Shown: positions 20,178 to 29,747, counted from the stretch's first letter. The stretch is 64,000 nucleotides of DNA from Rhodococcus sp040643435 (GCF_040643435.1 NZ_JBEYUH010000002.1:62001-126000), one strand, 5' to 3'. Made by a program: numbers and translations. Notes: a model not told the origin generated them from the sequence alone.

Positions 20178-21299
20178 ATGGCAGACGCTTCACCGATCAT
20201 TCCCGCCGACCTGAAGCCCGCCGACGGCCGCTTCGGCTGTGGGCCGTCCAAGGTTCGTCCCGAGCAGCTGCAGTCGCTGGTCGATGTCGGCGCTTCGGTG
20301 TTCGGCACCAGCCACCGGCAGAAGCCGGTCAAGGATGTCGTCGCCCGCGTCCGCTCCGGTCTGGGCGACCTGTTCTCGCTTCCCGAGGGCTACGAGGTGG
20401 TGCTGGGCAACGGTGGTACCACCGCGTTCTGGGATGCCGCGGCCTTCGGTTTGATCCGGGAACGTTCGCAGCACTTCACCTACGGCGAATTCTCGTCGAA
20501 GTTCGCGACGGTCGCGAAGAAGAATCCCTTCATCGGCGATCCGATCGTCGTGGGTTCGGAGCCCGGCTCGGCCCCCGAGATCGTCGCCGACGCGTCGGCC
20601 GACCTCATCGGCTGGGCGCACAACGAGACCTCGACCGGTGTCGCGGTGCCCGTACAGCGACCCGCCGGTTCGGAGAACGCTCTGATCGCGATCGACGCCA
20701 CCTCGGGAGCCGGCGGCCTGCCGGTGAACATCTCCGACGTCGATGTGTACTACTTCGCCCCGCAGAAGTGCTTCGCCGCCGACGGTGGCCTGTGGATCGC
20801 TCTGATGAGCCCGGCCGCACTCGAGCGCGTCGCCGAGATCAAGGACTCGGGCCGTTACACTCCCGAGTTCCTTTCGTTGCCGATCGCAGTCGACAACAGC
20901 AGCAAGGATCAGACGTACAACACCCCGGCTCTGGCCACGCTGCTGCTGTTCGCAAACCAGATCGAGTGGATCAACGGCAACGGTGGACTCGACTGGGCCG
21001 TCGCCCGCACGAAGGATTCGTCCTCGCGCCTGTACGAGTGGGCCGAGGCCTCCGAGTACGCGACCCCCTTCGTCGCCGATCCGGCACTGCGTTCGCAGGT
21101 AGTGGGCACCATCGACCTCGCCGAATCGATCGACGCCGCGCAGGTTGCAAAGATCTTGCGCGCCAACGGGATCGTCGACACCGAGCCGTACCGCAAGCTC
21201 GGCCGTAACCAGCTGCGCATCGGCATGTTCCCGGCCATCGACCCCGAGGACGTCACCCAGCTGACGAAGAGCATCGACTGGGTCGTCTCCCAGCTCTGA
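20178..21299 (+). CDS. serC: phosphoserine aminotransferase
   Basis: 373-aa PLP enzyme converting 3-phosphohydroxypyruvate to phosphoserine. Opening FGCGPSKVRPEQL, FGTSHRQKPVK and VDVYYFAPQKCFAADGGLW (PLP lysine in the QK pair) identify the actinobacterial SerC type. A TAGACT -10 box lies about 43 bases upstream. Followed by a very strong hairpin terminator. Confidence 0.95.
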   Translation: MADASPIIPADLKPADGRFGCGPSKVRPEQLQSLVDVGASVFGTSHRQKPVKDVVARVRSGLGDLFSLPEGYEVVLGNGGTTAFWDAAAFGLIRERSQHFTYGEFSSKFATVAKKNPFIGDPIVVGSEPGSAPEIVADASADLIGWAHNETSTGVAVPVQRPAGSENALIAIDATSGAGGLPVNISDVDVYYFAPQKCFAADGGLWIALMSPAALERVAEIKDSGRYTPEFLSLPIAVDNSSKDQTYNTPALATLLLFANQIEWINGNGGLDWAVARTKDSSSRLYEWAEASEYATPFVADPALRSQVVGTIDLAESIDAAQVAKILRANGIVDTEPYRKLGRNQLRIGMFPAIDPEDVTQLTKSIDWVVSQL

Positions 21300-21309
21300 G
21301 CACCCACAC

Positions 21310-21347
21310 GAGGCGGGCCGGGTCCGACATCGGACCCGGCCCGCCTC
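21310..21347 (+). terminator. strong hairpin terminator of serC
   Basis: Perfect inverted repeat GAGGCGGGCCGGGTCCG / CGGACCCGGCCCGCCTC with a 4-base loop, 11 bases after the serC stop. Confidence 0.85.
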
Positions 21348-21518
21348 TGTGTCGAGTCTCGACTTCACATCGAGACATTTCGGCAACCCTGGACGATAAC
21401 GCGCCGCGGCGGTTTTCTTGCGATGCCCCACGGCGTGGCGCGGCGCGTCCGGCCACGAAATATAACGACGTCGGTTACAGTCGAGCGGGTCAGTCGCGAT
21501 CGGCGCGAGGAGGTCAAG

Positions 21519-22391
21519 GTGCGAGAGCTTCGAGTGGTCGGTCTCGAGCCCGATGCAAAGCATGTGGTGCTCGCCGATCCCACAACGGGGGACAAGTTCC
21601 GCATTCCCGTGGACGACACCCTGCGCGCTGCCGCTCGCGGCGATCTCGCTCGTCTGGGCCAGATCCAGATCGAGACGACCAGCCAGCTCCGGCCTCGTGA
21701 GATCCAGGCCCGTATCCGCGGAGGGGCGTCGGTCGAACAGGTCGCCGAGGAGGCCGGCATTCCGGTCGCCAAGGTCGAACGGTTCGCCTATCCCGTCCTG
21801 CTCGAGCGGTCCCGGGCCGCGGACATGGCCAAGATGGGGCATCCCGTCCGTCCCGACGGCCCCACCGTCGAAACCCTGCTCGAGATCGTCACCCAGGCAT
21901 TCCGCGCCCGTGGACACAGCCTCGACGAGGCCGAGTGGGATGCCTGGCGCGACGACGAGGGGTTCTGGGTTGCACAGCTGCGTTGGGATGCCGGTCGCTC
22001 CACGAACCGCGCCCACTGGCGGTATCAGCCGGACGCGCATGGCGGCACGATCACCGCGCTGGACGACATCGCAGCGGATCTGGTGGATCCGGACTGCGGT
22101 CGCCCGCTCCGCTACCTGACTCCCGTCTACTCGGCTCGCGACATCGACGATTACACCGAGATCGAGAGCACCGACCGCCGTGCCCCGATCACGCTGGACA
22201 CTCCCGTGCTCGACCAGCCGGCACCGGAGCCCGTCACCGTCGTCGAGGAGACCGCCGTCGCAGTCACGGTGCGAGACGATGCAGAGGCCTCGCGAGCGCC
22301 CCAGGCTCCGGCGAAGGACAAGCGCGGCAAGCCGGCACTGCCCTCCTGGGACGACGTGTTGCTCGGGGTGCGTAGTAACGGGCGTATCTGA
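21519..22391 (+). CDS. sepH: septation protein SepH (DUF3071)
   Basis: 290-aa protein starting MRELRVVGLEPDAKHVVL, the conserved DUF3071 opening; a helix-turn-helix-like segment (REIQARIRGGASVEQVAEEAG, split by me at residue boundaries) follows at about 60-85, then a charged linker with Pro/Glu and a conserved C-terminus LPSWDDVLLGVR. SepH stimulates FtsZ assembly at division septa in Streptomyces and mycobacteria. GTG 21519 has a GAGGAGG five bases upstream. Matches Rv0883c next to serC. Confidence 0.9.
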   Translation: MRELRVVGLEPDAKHVVLADPTTGDKFRIPVDDTLRAAARGDLARLGQIQIETTSQLRPREIQARIRGGASVEQVAEEAGIPVAKVERFAYPVLLERSRAADMAKMGHPVRPDGPTVETLLEIVTQAFRARGHSLDEAEWDAWRDDEGFWVAQLRWDAGRSTNRAHWRYQPDAHGGTITALDDIAADLVDPDCGRPLRYLTPVYSARDIDDYTEIESTDRRAPITLDTPVLDQPAPEPVTVVEETAVAVTVRDDAEASRAPQAPAKDKRGKPALPSWDDVLLGVRSNGRI

Positions 22392-22405
22392 GCGAGACGC
22401 CGGCG

Positions 22406-23107
22406 ATGGCGGCGACGGTGTCGACGCTGTGGTACGTCGACGCACCGGATCCAGCGACGGTCCTGCGCGAACACGCCCCGGACCGCGATGCGGCCCGAGC
22501 ACTCCTGTCGCGCCTGTTCCCGGACCGCCGTGTCGATTTTGGTAAGCGGATTCCGCTGACCGAGGCCGGCAGTCTCGGACAGGACGATGAAGTCGAACGG
22601 ATCTGCGTCGGCAGCTATCCCGGGGTGACGGTCGTATCGAGTCACCGATTCACATTGAGGCGCCCATCGGAGCTTTCCCCGATGTGGTTGCGCACCCCGG
22701 CCTCCGAACGGACCTGTCTGCTGGTCTCGGATCGGGCCGGAGCGTGGGGATCGTTCGCAGTCTGGCAGCGCGGCAGCCTCCGGCGGGCCTTCGGGGCGAG
22801 CACAGTGGAGTTCTTCGAGGACGACGGGTTGCCGTTCGTGTGGGAGCGTCCCTTCTGGGCCGGTGAGCATCCGCTCCGCTGGCCGGCGAACTTCCCGCCG
22901 CCTCCGCAGTCGCTGCCCTTCCATCCGCGCAAGCTCGTCGAGGAGGCTCACGGCGCGTGGCTGGGATTCCGCTATGTCGGTCGCCGCGACGACGAACCCG
23001 ATCCGCGCGAGATCGAGACGTGGAGTTTCACGCTGAACAGCCCGTCCCCCCGGCTCTCCGTTCCCACCCCGAGAATCGCCTGGTGGCGACGTCTGGTGGC
23101 TCATTGA
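22406..23107 (+). CDS. hypothetical protein, DUF6928-like
   Basis: 233-aa soluble protein. The pattern VSSHRFTLRRPSEL, SFAVWQRGSLRRAFG, PFWAGEHPLRWP and LPFHPRKLVEEA resembles the DUF6928 family of actinobacteria as I remember it. Function unknown. It starts 14 bases after sepH, likely the same transcript. Confidence 0.65.
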   Translation: MAATVSTLWYVDAPDPATVLREHAPDRDAARALLSRLFPDRRVDFGKRIPLTEAGSLGQDDEVERICVGSYPGVTVVSSHRFTLRRPSELSPMWLRTPASERTCLLVSDRAGAWGSFAVWQRGSLRRAFGASTVEFFEDDGLPFVWERPFWAGEHPLRWPANFPPPPQSLPFHPRKLVEEAHGAWLGFRYVGRRDDEPDPREIETWSFTLNSPSPRLSVPTPRIAWWRRLVAH

Positions 23108-23131
23108 CGGCCCGCTGCCGATCCGGAAAGA

Positions 23132-24886
23132 TCACTCCTCCTGCGCCACAATAGATTTCAGATTGGCTAGATCGGCGGCGGTGATCCCAGGGGGCCGGAG
23201 AACGGCGGCCCAGGCGTCGACGTACTCGGTGGTGTACTTGTGGCCGTGTCCGGCGGGAACCCCGGTGGAGAAGGGTAGATCGGCGGTTATCTGCCAGAAG
23301 GTGACGAACGGTATCCACACCATGTCCTCGAGCACGTCGTGGCCGGGAGCTTCGCCGATCCAGTCCGGCTCTCTCGAGATCAAACGAGGGCTCCACCAGA
23401 CGATCGGGTCCGAGGGGTGCATCAGATACAGCACCCGACTCCCCTCCCACGACCTGTCCGCAGGCGGAATACCCGACTCCGGGTCGTTCGTGAATCGCAC
23501 CGTACGGCCCTCCCGGTACACGGGTTCGATTTCAGGGCTGCCCTCGTCCCGCCGGTCGCTGAACTCGCGGAAGAGAGTGTTGAAATTGGGAGGTCCCGCG
23601 AACACCGTTCCCGCTGTGCGATTGCGCAGATCGTATTCACCGCTGAAGGCCGTCTCCCCGCCGAACGAACCCAGACTCTCCCCCGCTACGAACAACCGAG
23701 GACGATCGTCCTGCGGAAGCGTCGACCAGGTGTCGTAGACGGCATCGAACAGGTCGCGTCCTGCTTCCCGTGCTTTCGACTGGTCGACGAGATACGAGAT
23801 CCACGACGGGAGGTAGGAGTACTGGATCGCGACGGTCGCAGCATCGCCCCCGGTGAGGTATTCGAACGTGTCGACCAGCGCCGGGTCCACCCAACCACTG
23901 CCGGTCGTCGTCACCACGACCAGATTGCCACGCTCGAATCCCCCTGCCCGCATGAGGTCTTCGACTGCCAGTGCCGCCCGTGACTCGGAGTCCTCGGATG
24001 ACGCCAGCCCGGCATAGATCCGGATCGGTTCGAGGGCGGGGTCGCCGGTGAACCCGCCGATCTGCTCTGTGGACGGCCCTTCGCCGATGAAGGTGCGCCC
24101 CTGCCATCCCAGGGAATCCCAGGGCACCACCGAATCCGGACCGCCCGAGCGCAGGCCGCTCGCCGGCTGCTGCACACCTTCCGGAGTTCTCGTGTCGCGT
24201 GCCGAGAAGGCCGTGTTGGCGATATCGACGAGACCACCGAGCAACACGCCCGAGACGACCACGTAGACGAGCCCGGCGACCAGGACCCAGCCGACCACGT
24301 TCGCTGCTCGCTGACCCATCCACCGGTCGAGCGTCCGTGCTGCCCGGCGGTACATACCGCGGATGCCGCGCCCGATTGCCAGCAACAGGCCGGCGACCAC
24401 CACCGCGACGACCGGCGAGAGGACCACGAGCAGAAGGTTGTATTCGGAAACTCCCATCAGCGCACGGATCTCGTGCTGCCAGTACTGACCGAGCCCGAAG
24501 AACACCCCGAAGAGAATCACTGCACAGATCCCGAAGATCCGCCACGAGACAAGCCTCGCAGATCGAGGAGGCCGATCGGCGAACGCGCGCCACACGAATG
24601 CGAGGAGCACCCCGAGTCCGTATCCGATGGCAGCAGTGATTCCGCAGATCATTCCCTGCAGAAGACCACCACGTGGAAGCAGAGAAGGTGTAAACGACAA
24701 ACACGCGAAAAGCACTGCACCCCAACACCCGGGGAGTGCGAGGTGCAACGACCTCCGCCTCGGTGTTCGAGGACGATCGGAGTCGAGCCCGAACCGCAAG
24801 CCGGAATCGTTACCGCCGGAGCCCGATGTCTTCGCTCCGGCGTGGCGGGATTCGCCGGGAGCAGCACTCCTGCCGTTCGGCACCAT
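23132..24886 (-). CDS. membrane-anchored alpha/beta-hydrolase (Abhydrolase_9 type)
   Basis: 584 aa: about five membrane helices in the N-terminal 250 residues (Abhydrolase_9_N region) and a C-terminal alpha/beta-hydrolase domain with the nucleophile elbow VAGESLGSFGG. Ser in GESLG and a late His (GHGHKYTTEYV) would form the triad. Typical length for this actinobacterial family is 500-600 aa. Substrate unknown; a lipid or ester at the membrane is likely. Convergent with the DUF6928-like gene; 24 bases separate them. Confidence 0.82.
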   Translation of the reverse strand: MVPNGRSAAPGESRHAGAKTSGSGGNDSGLRFGLDSDRPRTPRRRSLHLALPGCWGAVLFACLSFTPSLLPRGGLLQGMICGITAAIGYGLGVLLAFVWRAFADRPPRSARLVSWRIFGICAVILFGVFFGLGQYWQHEIRALMGVSEYNLLLVVLSPVVAVVVAGLLLAIGRGIRGMYRRAARTLDRWMGQRAANVVGWVLVAGLVYVVVSGVLLGGLVDIANTAFSARDTRTPEGVQQPASGLRSGGPDSVVPWDSLGWQGRTFIGEGPSTEQIGGFTGDPALEPIRIYAGLASSEDSESRAALAVEDLMRAGGFERGNLVVVTTTGSGWVDPALVDTFEYLTGGDAATVAIQYSYLPSWISYLVDQSKAREAGRDLFDAVYDTWSTLPQDDRPRLFVAGESLGSFGGETAFSGEYDLRNRTAGTVFAGPPNFNTLFREFSDRRDEGSPEIEPVYREGRTVRFTNDPESGIPPADRSWEGSRVLYLMHPSDPIVWWSPRLISREPDWIGEAPGHDVLEDMVWIPFVTFWQITADLPFSTGVPAGHGHKYTTEYVDAWAAVLRPPGITAADLANLKSIVAQEE

Positions 24887-24968
24887 GGCGCCTCTTGTTC
24901 TGCAACTGTCGACGCACCCACGGCCGGTGCGTGGGAAGAGCTTCCTCCTTCGGATACGGATGGGTGCG

Positions 24969-25391
24969 TCAGTAATCGGCCCGAGGATTCCAGGTCGAGA
25001 CCGCCCAGATCACAACCACATCGAGCGCGATGATCAGCACCGACCACCACGGGTAGTACGGCAGCCAGAGGAAGTTCGCGAGGATCGACAGCGCGGCAAT
25101 GACGATCGCGGTCACCCGCGCCCAGGTAGCGCCGCTCACCAGCGCGAGACCCACCACCACCATCACCACGCCCAGGACGATGTGGATCCATCCCCACGCG
25201 GTGAAATCGAACTTGAACGTGTAATCCTGGCCCTGTACGAACAATTCGTCCTCGGACACGGCCGCAATGCCTTGGAAGAACTCGACGACCCCGACCGTTG
25301 CCATGATGATCGCCGCCCCGATCGAGGTGCCGGCCGCGATCCCTTGTTTCACGCTGGGTCCGCTTCTGTCAGGGCGAACTTCGTGCGCCAT
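24969..25391 (-). CDS. DUF7144 family membrane protein (copy 1)
   Basis: 140-aa protein with four membrane segments. Conserved features: GTSIGAAIIMATVGVVEFFQGIAAV, TAWGWIHIVLG, GATWARVTAIVIAALS and the end VVIWAVSTWNPRADY. Function unknown. It is closely similar along its full length to the protein at 26097-26522, with a SHOCT-domain gene between the two. Confidence 0.82.
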   Translation of the reverse strand: MAHEVRPDRSGPSVKQGIAAGTSIGAAIIMATVGVVEFFQGIAAVSEDELFVQGQDYTFKFDFTAWGWIHIVLGVVMVVVGLALVSGATWARVTAIVIAALSILANFLWLPYYPWWSVLIIALDVVVIWAVSTWNPRADY

Positions 25392-25428
25392 GACGATCCT
25401 TTCGTCTACGGATGACCCATCGACGCAC

Positions 25429-25845
25429 TCAGCCGATGGGCACGCCGTCCCGGCCGGTGTTGGTGCGACCGAGCGCCTGGGCTTTCAGATGGTCGAATTC
25501 CTCGGCCGTGATCGCACCGGAGTCGAGCAGGGCCTTGGCGTCGGCAATCTGCTCGGCCGGCGATTTTCCGGACGCCACCGTCCGGATGTACTCGTCGGTG
25601 GCCTTCTTCGCTTCTGCTTGGGCTTGCTGTGCCCGCAGTGCCATTCCCCGGCCACGAACGATCAAGTAGATGATCGACGTGAGATACGGGAAGATCACCA
25701 ACGCGACGACCCATACCGCTTTGACCCAGCCCGACACGGTGTGGTCGCGGAAGAGATCGACGAGGATTTGGAACAGAACGATCAGATACGCCACGAAGGC
25801 GAACACGACGACTGTGTACCACACGTAATCCCAGAAGGACTCCAT
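25429..25845 (-). CDS. PLDc_N/SHOCT-domain membrane protein
   Basis: 138 aa. Two N-terminal membrane helices with the PLD-nuclease-N-like motif (WVVALVIFPYLTSIIYLIVRG) and a C-terminal SHOCT domain (IADAKALLDSGAITAEEFDHLKAQAL). SHOCT domains are oligomerisation modules common in stress-linked membrane proteins. ATG 25845 has GGAGG seven bases upstream. Lies between two DUF7144 paralogues. Confidence 0.85.
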   Translation of the reverse strand: MESFWDYVWYTVVVFAFVAYLIVLFQILVDLFRDHTVSGWVKAVWVVALVIFPYLTSIIYLIVRGRGMALRAQQAQAEAKKATDEYIRTVASGKSPAEQIADAKALLDSGAITAEEFDHLKAQALGRTNTGRDGVPIG

Positions 25846-25920
25846 TGCCGAACCTCCTCGGCTCGGTCGGCGGCCGGAGAACGATTCGTCGAATCCGGCC
25901 GGAAATGAACGCTCTCGAAG

Positions 25921-25960
25921 CATGTCCTGCTGCAGCGCTTCATGTCCTGCTGCAGCGCTA
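25921..25960. repeat. 20-bp tandem duplication
   Basis: CATGTCCTGCTGCAGCGCT occurs twice head to tail (25921-25939 and 25941-25959; period 20, differing only in the last base). It contains CTGCAG and AGCGCT, so each unit is partly palindromic. It lies in the intergenic region upstream of the SHOCT gene. Confidence 0.85.
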
Positions 25961-26096
25961 CCTATGGCATCGACCTACCGCCACGTCATGAAAGACCTCC
26001 GCCCCTCGCTCTGCGGGGACGGATTCACAATACGACGCCTCAGTGCCGGAGGTCGGTCGTTTCGCTGATCCCTTTGTCCGATCTGCGGCGGTGAGA

Positions 26097-26522
26097 TCAG
26101 GAGTAGACCGCACGGGGGTTCCAGGTCGAGATCGCCCAGATCACGACCACGTCGAGGGCTATGATCGCGATCGCCCAGCCCGGGTAGTACGGGAGCCACA
26201 CGAAGTTCACCAGGATCGACAAGGCAGCGATGATGATCGCGGCCACGCGCGCCCAGGTGGCCCCGGTGATCAACGCGATTCCGACGATCGCCACCACGGC
26301 TCCGACGACGATGTGGATCCATCCCCAGGTGGTGAGGTCGAACTGGAACAGGTACTCCTGACCGCGGACGAACACTTCGTCTTCGGCCACGGCCGCGATG
26401 CCCTGCAGAAACTGCAGAACGCCGATCAGGATCATGATGATGGCCGCGCCGACCGACGTACCTGCGGCAAATCCCTGCTCGAGCGACATGTCCTCCCGAT
26501 CGGCACGCACGTTCTGAGACAT
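26097..26522 (-). CDS. DUF7144 family membrane protein (copy 2)
   Basis: 141-aa paralogue of the protein at 24969-25391: same four membrane segments, TTWGWIHIVVGAV, TGATWARVAAII and VIWAISTWNPRAVYS. Both copies carry FLQGIAAV/FFQGIAAV and end alike, so a local duplication followed by divergence is likely. Function unknown. Confidence 0.82.
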   Translation of the reverse strand: MSQNVRADREDMSLEQGFAAGTSVGAAIIMILIGVLQFLQGIAAVAEDEVFVRGQEYLFQFDLTTWGWIHIVVGAVVAIVGIALITGATWARVAAIIIAALSILVNFVWLPYYPGWAIAIIALDVVVIWAISTWNPRAVYS

Positions 26523-26631
26523 GATGCTCCCTTTTCCCGGTGGACTGGCATCACAAGTGTGCGCTCGGACGGCGTCCTCCGGAGCGCGTTGCGTCGGTTG
26601 TATCCGAGAATCGGATCGTCCGGGGATCGGG

Positions 26632-26904
26632 TCAGGCGACGAGCAGCACGAGCCAACCTGCCGGCACACCGGCGACGACGCCCGCGGAGAACCAGCGCAG
26701 TACCGGTACCCGCAGCCGGGACCACACGGTCGGGGTGATTCCCGCAACCGTCACCAGATTGACTACGACCGCGAGCACGGGATGTATCCGGCCGAGCAAC
26801 TGACCACAGGCGACGATGGCGACGACGGTGGCGACGAACGAGAAGGCCGACAGTGGGAGTCCCGTCGCCCATGGGGTCGGCACCGGGTCGCGAGCGTGGG
26901 TCAT
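26632..26904 (-). CDS. DUF2537 small membrane protein
   Basis: 90-aa protein with about three hydrophobic segments, matching in size and position Rv0882 (DUF2537) of M. tuberculosis. Its ATG overlaps the TrmH stop by 4 bases (ATGA), so it is translated with the methyltransferase. Function unknown. Confidence 0.75.
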   Translation of the reverse strand: MTHARDPVPTPWATGLPLSAFSFVATVVAIVACGQLLGRIHPVLAVVVNLVTVAGITPTVWSRLRVPVLRWFSAGVVAGVPAGWLVLLVA

Positions 26905-27707
26905 CGCGGCAGCCGGACCCGCTCGTAGAAGGCCATCGCAGCGGCGGTGGCCACGTTCAGCGAATCGGTGCCGGGAGCCATCGGAATCCGGGCGCGCACA
27001 TCGGTCGCCCGCATCGCATGCTCGGTCAGGCCCGGGCCCTCGGCGCCGAGCAGCAACGCGACCTTCTCCCCCGTCATCGCCTCCGCAAGCGGGATCGCCT
27101 GCGGATTCGGCGTCAACGAGATCAGCTGGAAGCCCCGCTCACGCAGCAGGTCGAGGTCGCCCGGCCACCGATCGACCTGCGCGAAGGGAACGCGCAGTAC
27201 GTGCCCCATCGACACGCGTACGGCCCGCCGGTACAGCGGATCGGCACAGCCCTTGCCGAAGAGCACGGCGTCCACCCCGAGACCGGCCGCGTTGCGGAAC
27301 ATCGAACCGATGTTCTCGTGGTCGTTGACCCCCTCGAGGACCGCGACGGTGGTCGCCTTGTCGAGGACCTCGTCGAGGGCCAGAGGCGCGGGCCGGCGTG
27401 AAACGGCGAGCACACCCCGGTTGAGATGGAATCCGACGACCTCCGCCATGGTTCCGGCGTCGGTTCGGTAGAACGGCACATCGACGTCGCGTAGATCGTC
27501 GGCGAGTTCGTCCAGCCGCCGGTCCACCCCGAGCAGGCTCGTCGGCGCGAAGCGTGAATCGAGCATGCGCTGGACCACCAGCACACCCTCGGCGATCACC
27601 AGTCCCTTGCCACCAGGAAGGTCCGGTCGACGATCCGCAGAGTTGAGATCGCGGAAATCGTCGAGCCGGGGGTCGGAGGGGTCCTCGATGTCGATGACGT
27701 GCACCAC
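26901..27707 (-). CDS. TrmH/SpoU family RNA 2'-O-methyltransferase
   Basis: 268 aa, SAM-dependent. The three SPOUT motifs are present: NDHENIGSMFRNAAGLG (motif 1), LLLGAEGPGL (motif 2) and MAPGTDSLNVATAAAMAFYE (motif 3). An N-terminal substrate-binding domain precedes them. It should methylate a ribose in rRNA or tRNA; the exact nucleotide is unknown. Corresponds to Rv0881. Confidence 0.9.
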   Translation of the reverse strand: MVHVIDIEDPSDPRLDDFRDLNSADRRPDLPGGKGLVIAEGVLVVQRMLDSRFAPTSLLGVDRRLDELADDLRDVDVPFYRTDAGTMAEVVGFHLNRGVLAVSRRPAPLALDEVLDKATTVAVLEGVNDHENIGSMFRNAAGLGVDAVLFGKGCADPLYRRAVRVSMGHVLRVPFAQVDRWPGDLDLLRERGFQLISLTPNPQAIPLAEAMTGEKVALLLGAEGPGLTEHAMRATDVRARIPMAPGTDSLNVATAAAMAFYERVRLPR

Positions 27708-27752
27708 CGGCCCATTCTCCCAGCCCTCACAGGCCCGGTTGCACCGGGTCGG

Positions 27753-28184
27753 TCAGTCGTCTTCAGCGACGATCGCCGTGAGAATGCCTACCGCATCGCG
27801 CAGCGTTTCGAGCGACTGCGCGTCGAGCTTGTCGAGCCGCTCGGTCAGCCACACCTCCCGGGCCTGGGCTTCGTCGGCGAGGAGCTCGTGCCCGGCATCC
27901 GACAGGGTGACGATGATCTGTCTACCGTCAGTCGGGTGGGGCGTCCGCTCGACCAGCCCGAGCTCGTGGAGAGATGCGATGACCCTGGTCATGGAAGGTG
28001 GCTGCACGCGCTCGCGCGCAGCCAGCGCCCCCGGGGTCATCGCACCCTCCTGAGCAAGGGTGGCCATCGCCGAAATCTGGGTAAGGGAAACTCGGGAATC
28101 GGTGCGTCTCCCCCGCAAATGACGCGTCAGACGCACTACGGCCAGTGAGAGGTCACCTGCGAGTGCGCGTGTATCCGAGATCAT
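27753..28184 (-). CDS. MarR family transcriptional regulator
   Basis: 143-aa winged-helix regulator: LTQISAMATLAQEGAMTPG, ERVQPPSMTRVIASLHELGLVE (recognition helix) and TPHPTDGRQIIVTLSDAG (wing). TATTCT lies 7 bases before the ATG, a leaderless arrangement. Corresponds to Rv0880. Targets unknown; TrmH and the permease are immediate neighbours on the same strand. Confidence 0.9.
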   Translation of the reverse strand: MISDTRALAGDLSLAVVRLTRHLRGRRTDSRVSLTQISAMATLAQEGAMTPGALAARERVQPPSMTRVIASLHELGLVERTPHPTDGRQIIVTLSDAGHELLADEAQAREVWLTERLDKLDAQSLETLRDAVGILTAIVAEDD

Positions 28185-28228
28185 GGCGTGCAGAATACGT
28201 CACACCGGCCAAATCAGGCGCCGTCCGT

Positions 28229-29698
28229 CTAGGTGAGCAGTTCCGTGATGGGATCGACCGCGAAGTACAGGGTGAACAACACGGCGACGATCCACAGGAG
28301 CGGATGGATCGTGCGGATCTTGCCGCTCGCCGCGTGCAGGATCACCCAGGTGATGAAGCCGACGCCGATACCGTTGGCGATCGAGTAGGTGAACGGCATG
28401 ACCATGATGGTCAGGAAGGCCGGCAGCGCCACTGCGAACTTCGAGAAGTCGATGTCGCGGACCTGCCCGATCATCAGGGCGCCGACCACGACGAGCGCCG
28501 GAGCGGCGGCCTCGACCGGGACCACCTCGTACAGCGGGGTCAGGAACATCGCGAGCAGGAACAGCACACCGGTGACCACGTTCGCCAGGCCGGTGCGGGC
28601 ACCTTCCGCGATTCCCGAAGCCGACTCGACGAAGACCGTGTTCGAGGAGGCCGATGCGGCGCCACCGGCGACTGCGCCGGCGCCCTCGACGACGAGAGCC
28701 TTACCGATACCCGGCAGATTGCCGTTCTTGTCGGTCAGTTCGGCTTCCTTGCCCAGGCCGGTCATCGTGCCCATCGCATCGAAGAAGTTCGCGAGGACGA
28801 GGGTGAACACGAGCAGCGTCGCGGCGATCACGCCGATGCGTGTGAAGGCGCCGAAGAGGTCCACGTTGCCGACGAGACTCAGGTCCGGGATGCCGAACAG
28901 GGAGTCGGGCGCTTCAGGCGTGCTCAGGTTCCAGCCCTTGGGGTTGGTGCCCATCGACGGGCCGACGTCGGCGATCGCCTCGATGATCACGGACAGGATC
29001 GTCGTGACGACGATGCCGATCAGCAGGCCGCCCCGCACCTTCCGGGCGACCAGTACGCCCATCAGCAGGACGCCGATCACGAAGACCAGGGTCGGCCACG
29101 AGGCGATCGATCCGTCGATTCCCAGGCCGACCGGCACCGTGGTTCCGGCCGCATCGGGAACACGCCGGACGAAACCTGCGTCGACGAGACCGATCAAGGC
29201 GATGAACGCACCGATGCCCGCGGCGATGGCAGCCTTGAGTTCCGCCGGAATCGCGTTGAAGACAGCGGTGCGGAAACCGGTCAGGGCCAGCACGACGATG
29301 ATGATGCCGTCGATGACCACCAGGCCCATCGCCTCGGGCCAGGTGACCTGCGGCGCGATGGTCACGGCGAGCAGGCTGTTGATGCCGAGGCCGGCGGCGA
29401 TGGCGAACGGATAGTTGGCGACGACACCGAAGACGATGCTCATGAACCCGGCCACCAGGGCGGTGACGGCAGCGACCTGGTTGATGGGCAGGATGTTGCC
29501 CATCACGTCGACCTTCGCACTCGCGTCGTCGGCAGAGAAGCTACCCAGGATCAACGGGTTGAGGACCACGATGTACGACATCGCGAAGAACGTGACGATG
29601 CCGCCACGCACCTCCCGGGACACGGTCGAACCGCGCTCGGTGATCTTGAAATAGGTGTCCAGGAAGGACGTTCGCTTGGAATCGGTCTCTAAGGCCAT
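28229..29698 (-). CDS. NCS2 family purine permease (AzgA/PbuG type)
   Basis: About 489 aa, 12-14 membrane segments. AzgA-group landmarks: GIVTFFAMSYIVVLNP at the N-terminus, GLGINSLLAVTIAPQ, and DAMGTMTGLGKEAELTD in the middle (the substrate/proton region). Predicted proton symporter for adenine, guanine or hypoxanthine. ATG 29698 is used; GTG 29704 is in frame two codons upstream. Inserted between the MarR and DUF2530 genes that are neighbours in mycobacteria. Confidence 0.87.
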   Translation of the reverse strand: MALETDSKRTSFLDTYFKITERGSTVSREVRGGIVTFFAMSYIVVLNPLILGSFSADDASAKVDVMGNILPINQVAAVTALVAGFMSIVFGVVANYPFAIAAGLGINSLLAVTIAPQVTWPEAMGLVVIDGIIIVVLALTGFRTAVFNAIPAELKAAIAAGIGAFIALIGLVDAGFVRRVPDAAGTTVPVGLGIDGSIASWPTLVFVIGVLLMGVLVARKVRGGLLIGIVVTTILSVIIEAIADVGPSMGTNPKGWNLSTPEAPDSLFGIPDLSLVGNVDLFGAFTRIGVIAATLLVFTLVLANFFDAMGTMTGLGKEAELTDKNGNLPGIGKALVVEGAGAVAGGAASASSNTVFVESASGIAEGARTGLANVVTGVLFLLAMFLTPLYEVVPVEAAAPALVVVGALMIGQVRDIDFSKFAVALPAFLTIMVMPFTYSIANGIGVGFITWVILHAASGKIRTIHPLLWIVAVLFTLYFAVDPITELLT

Positions 29699-29747
29699 GT
29701 CCACAATTCCGCTCGTCGAGTACGGGGCGTCGCAACGGGAAACGATT

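Noticed and set aside
20190..22502. 770-aa minus-strand frame spanning serC and sepH
   Set aside because: Covers two genes and the strong terminator between them on the other strand; composition is typical of a shadow frame.
28145..29692. 515-aa plus-strand frame opposite the NCS2 permease
   Set aside because: Highly charged Asp/Arg/His/Gly translation is the complement of membrane-helix codons.
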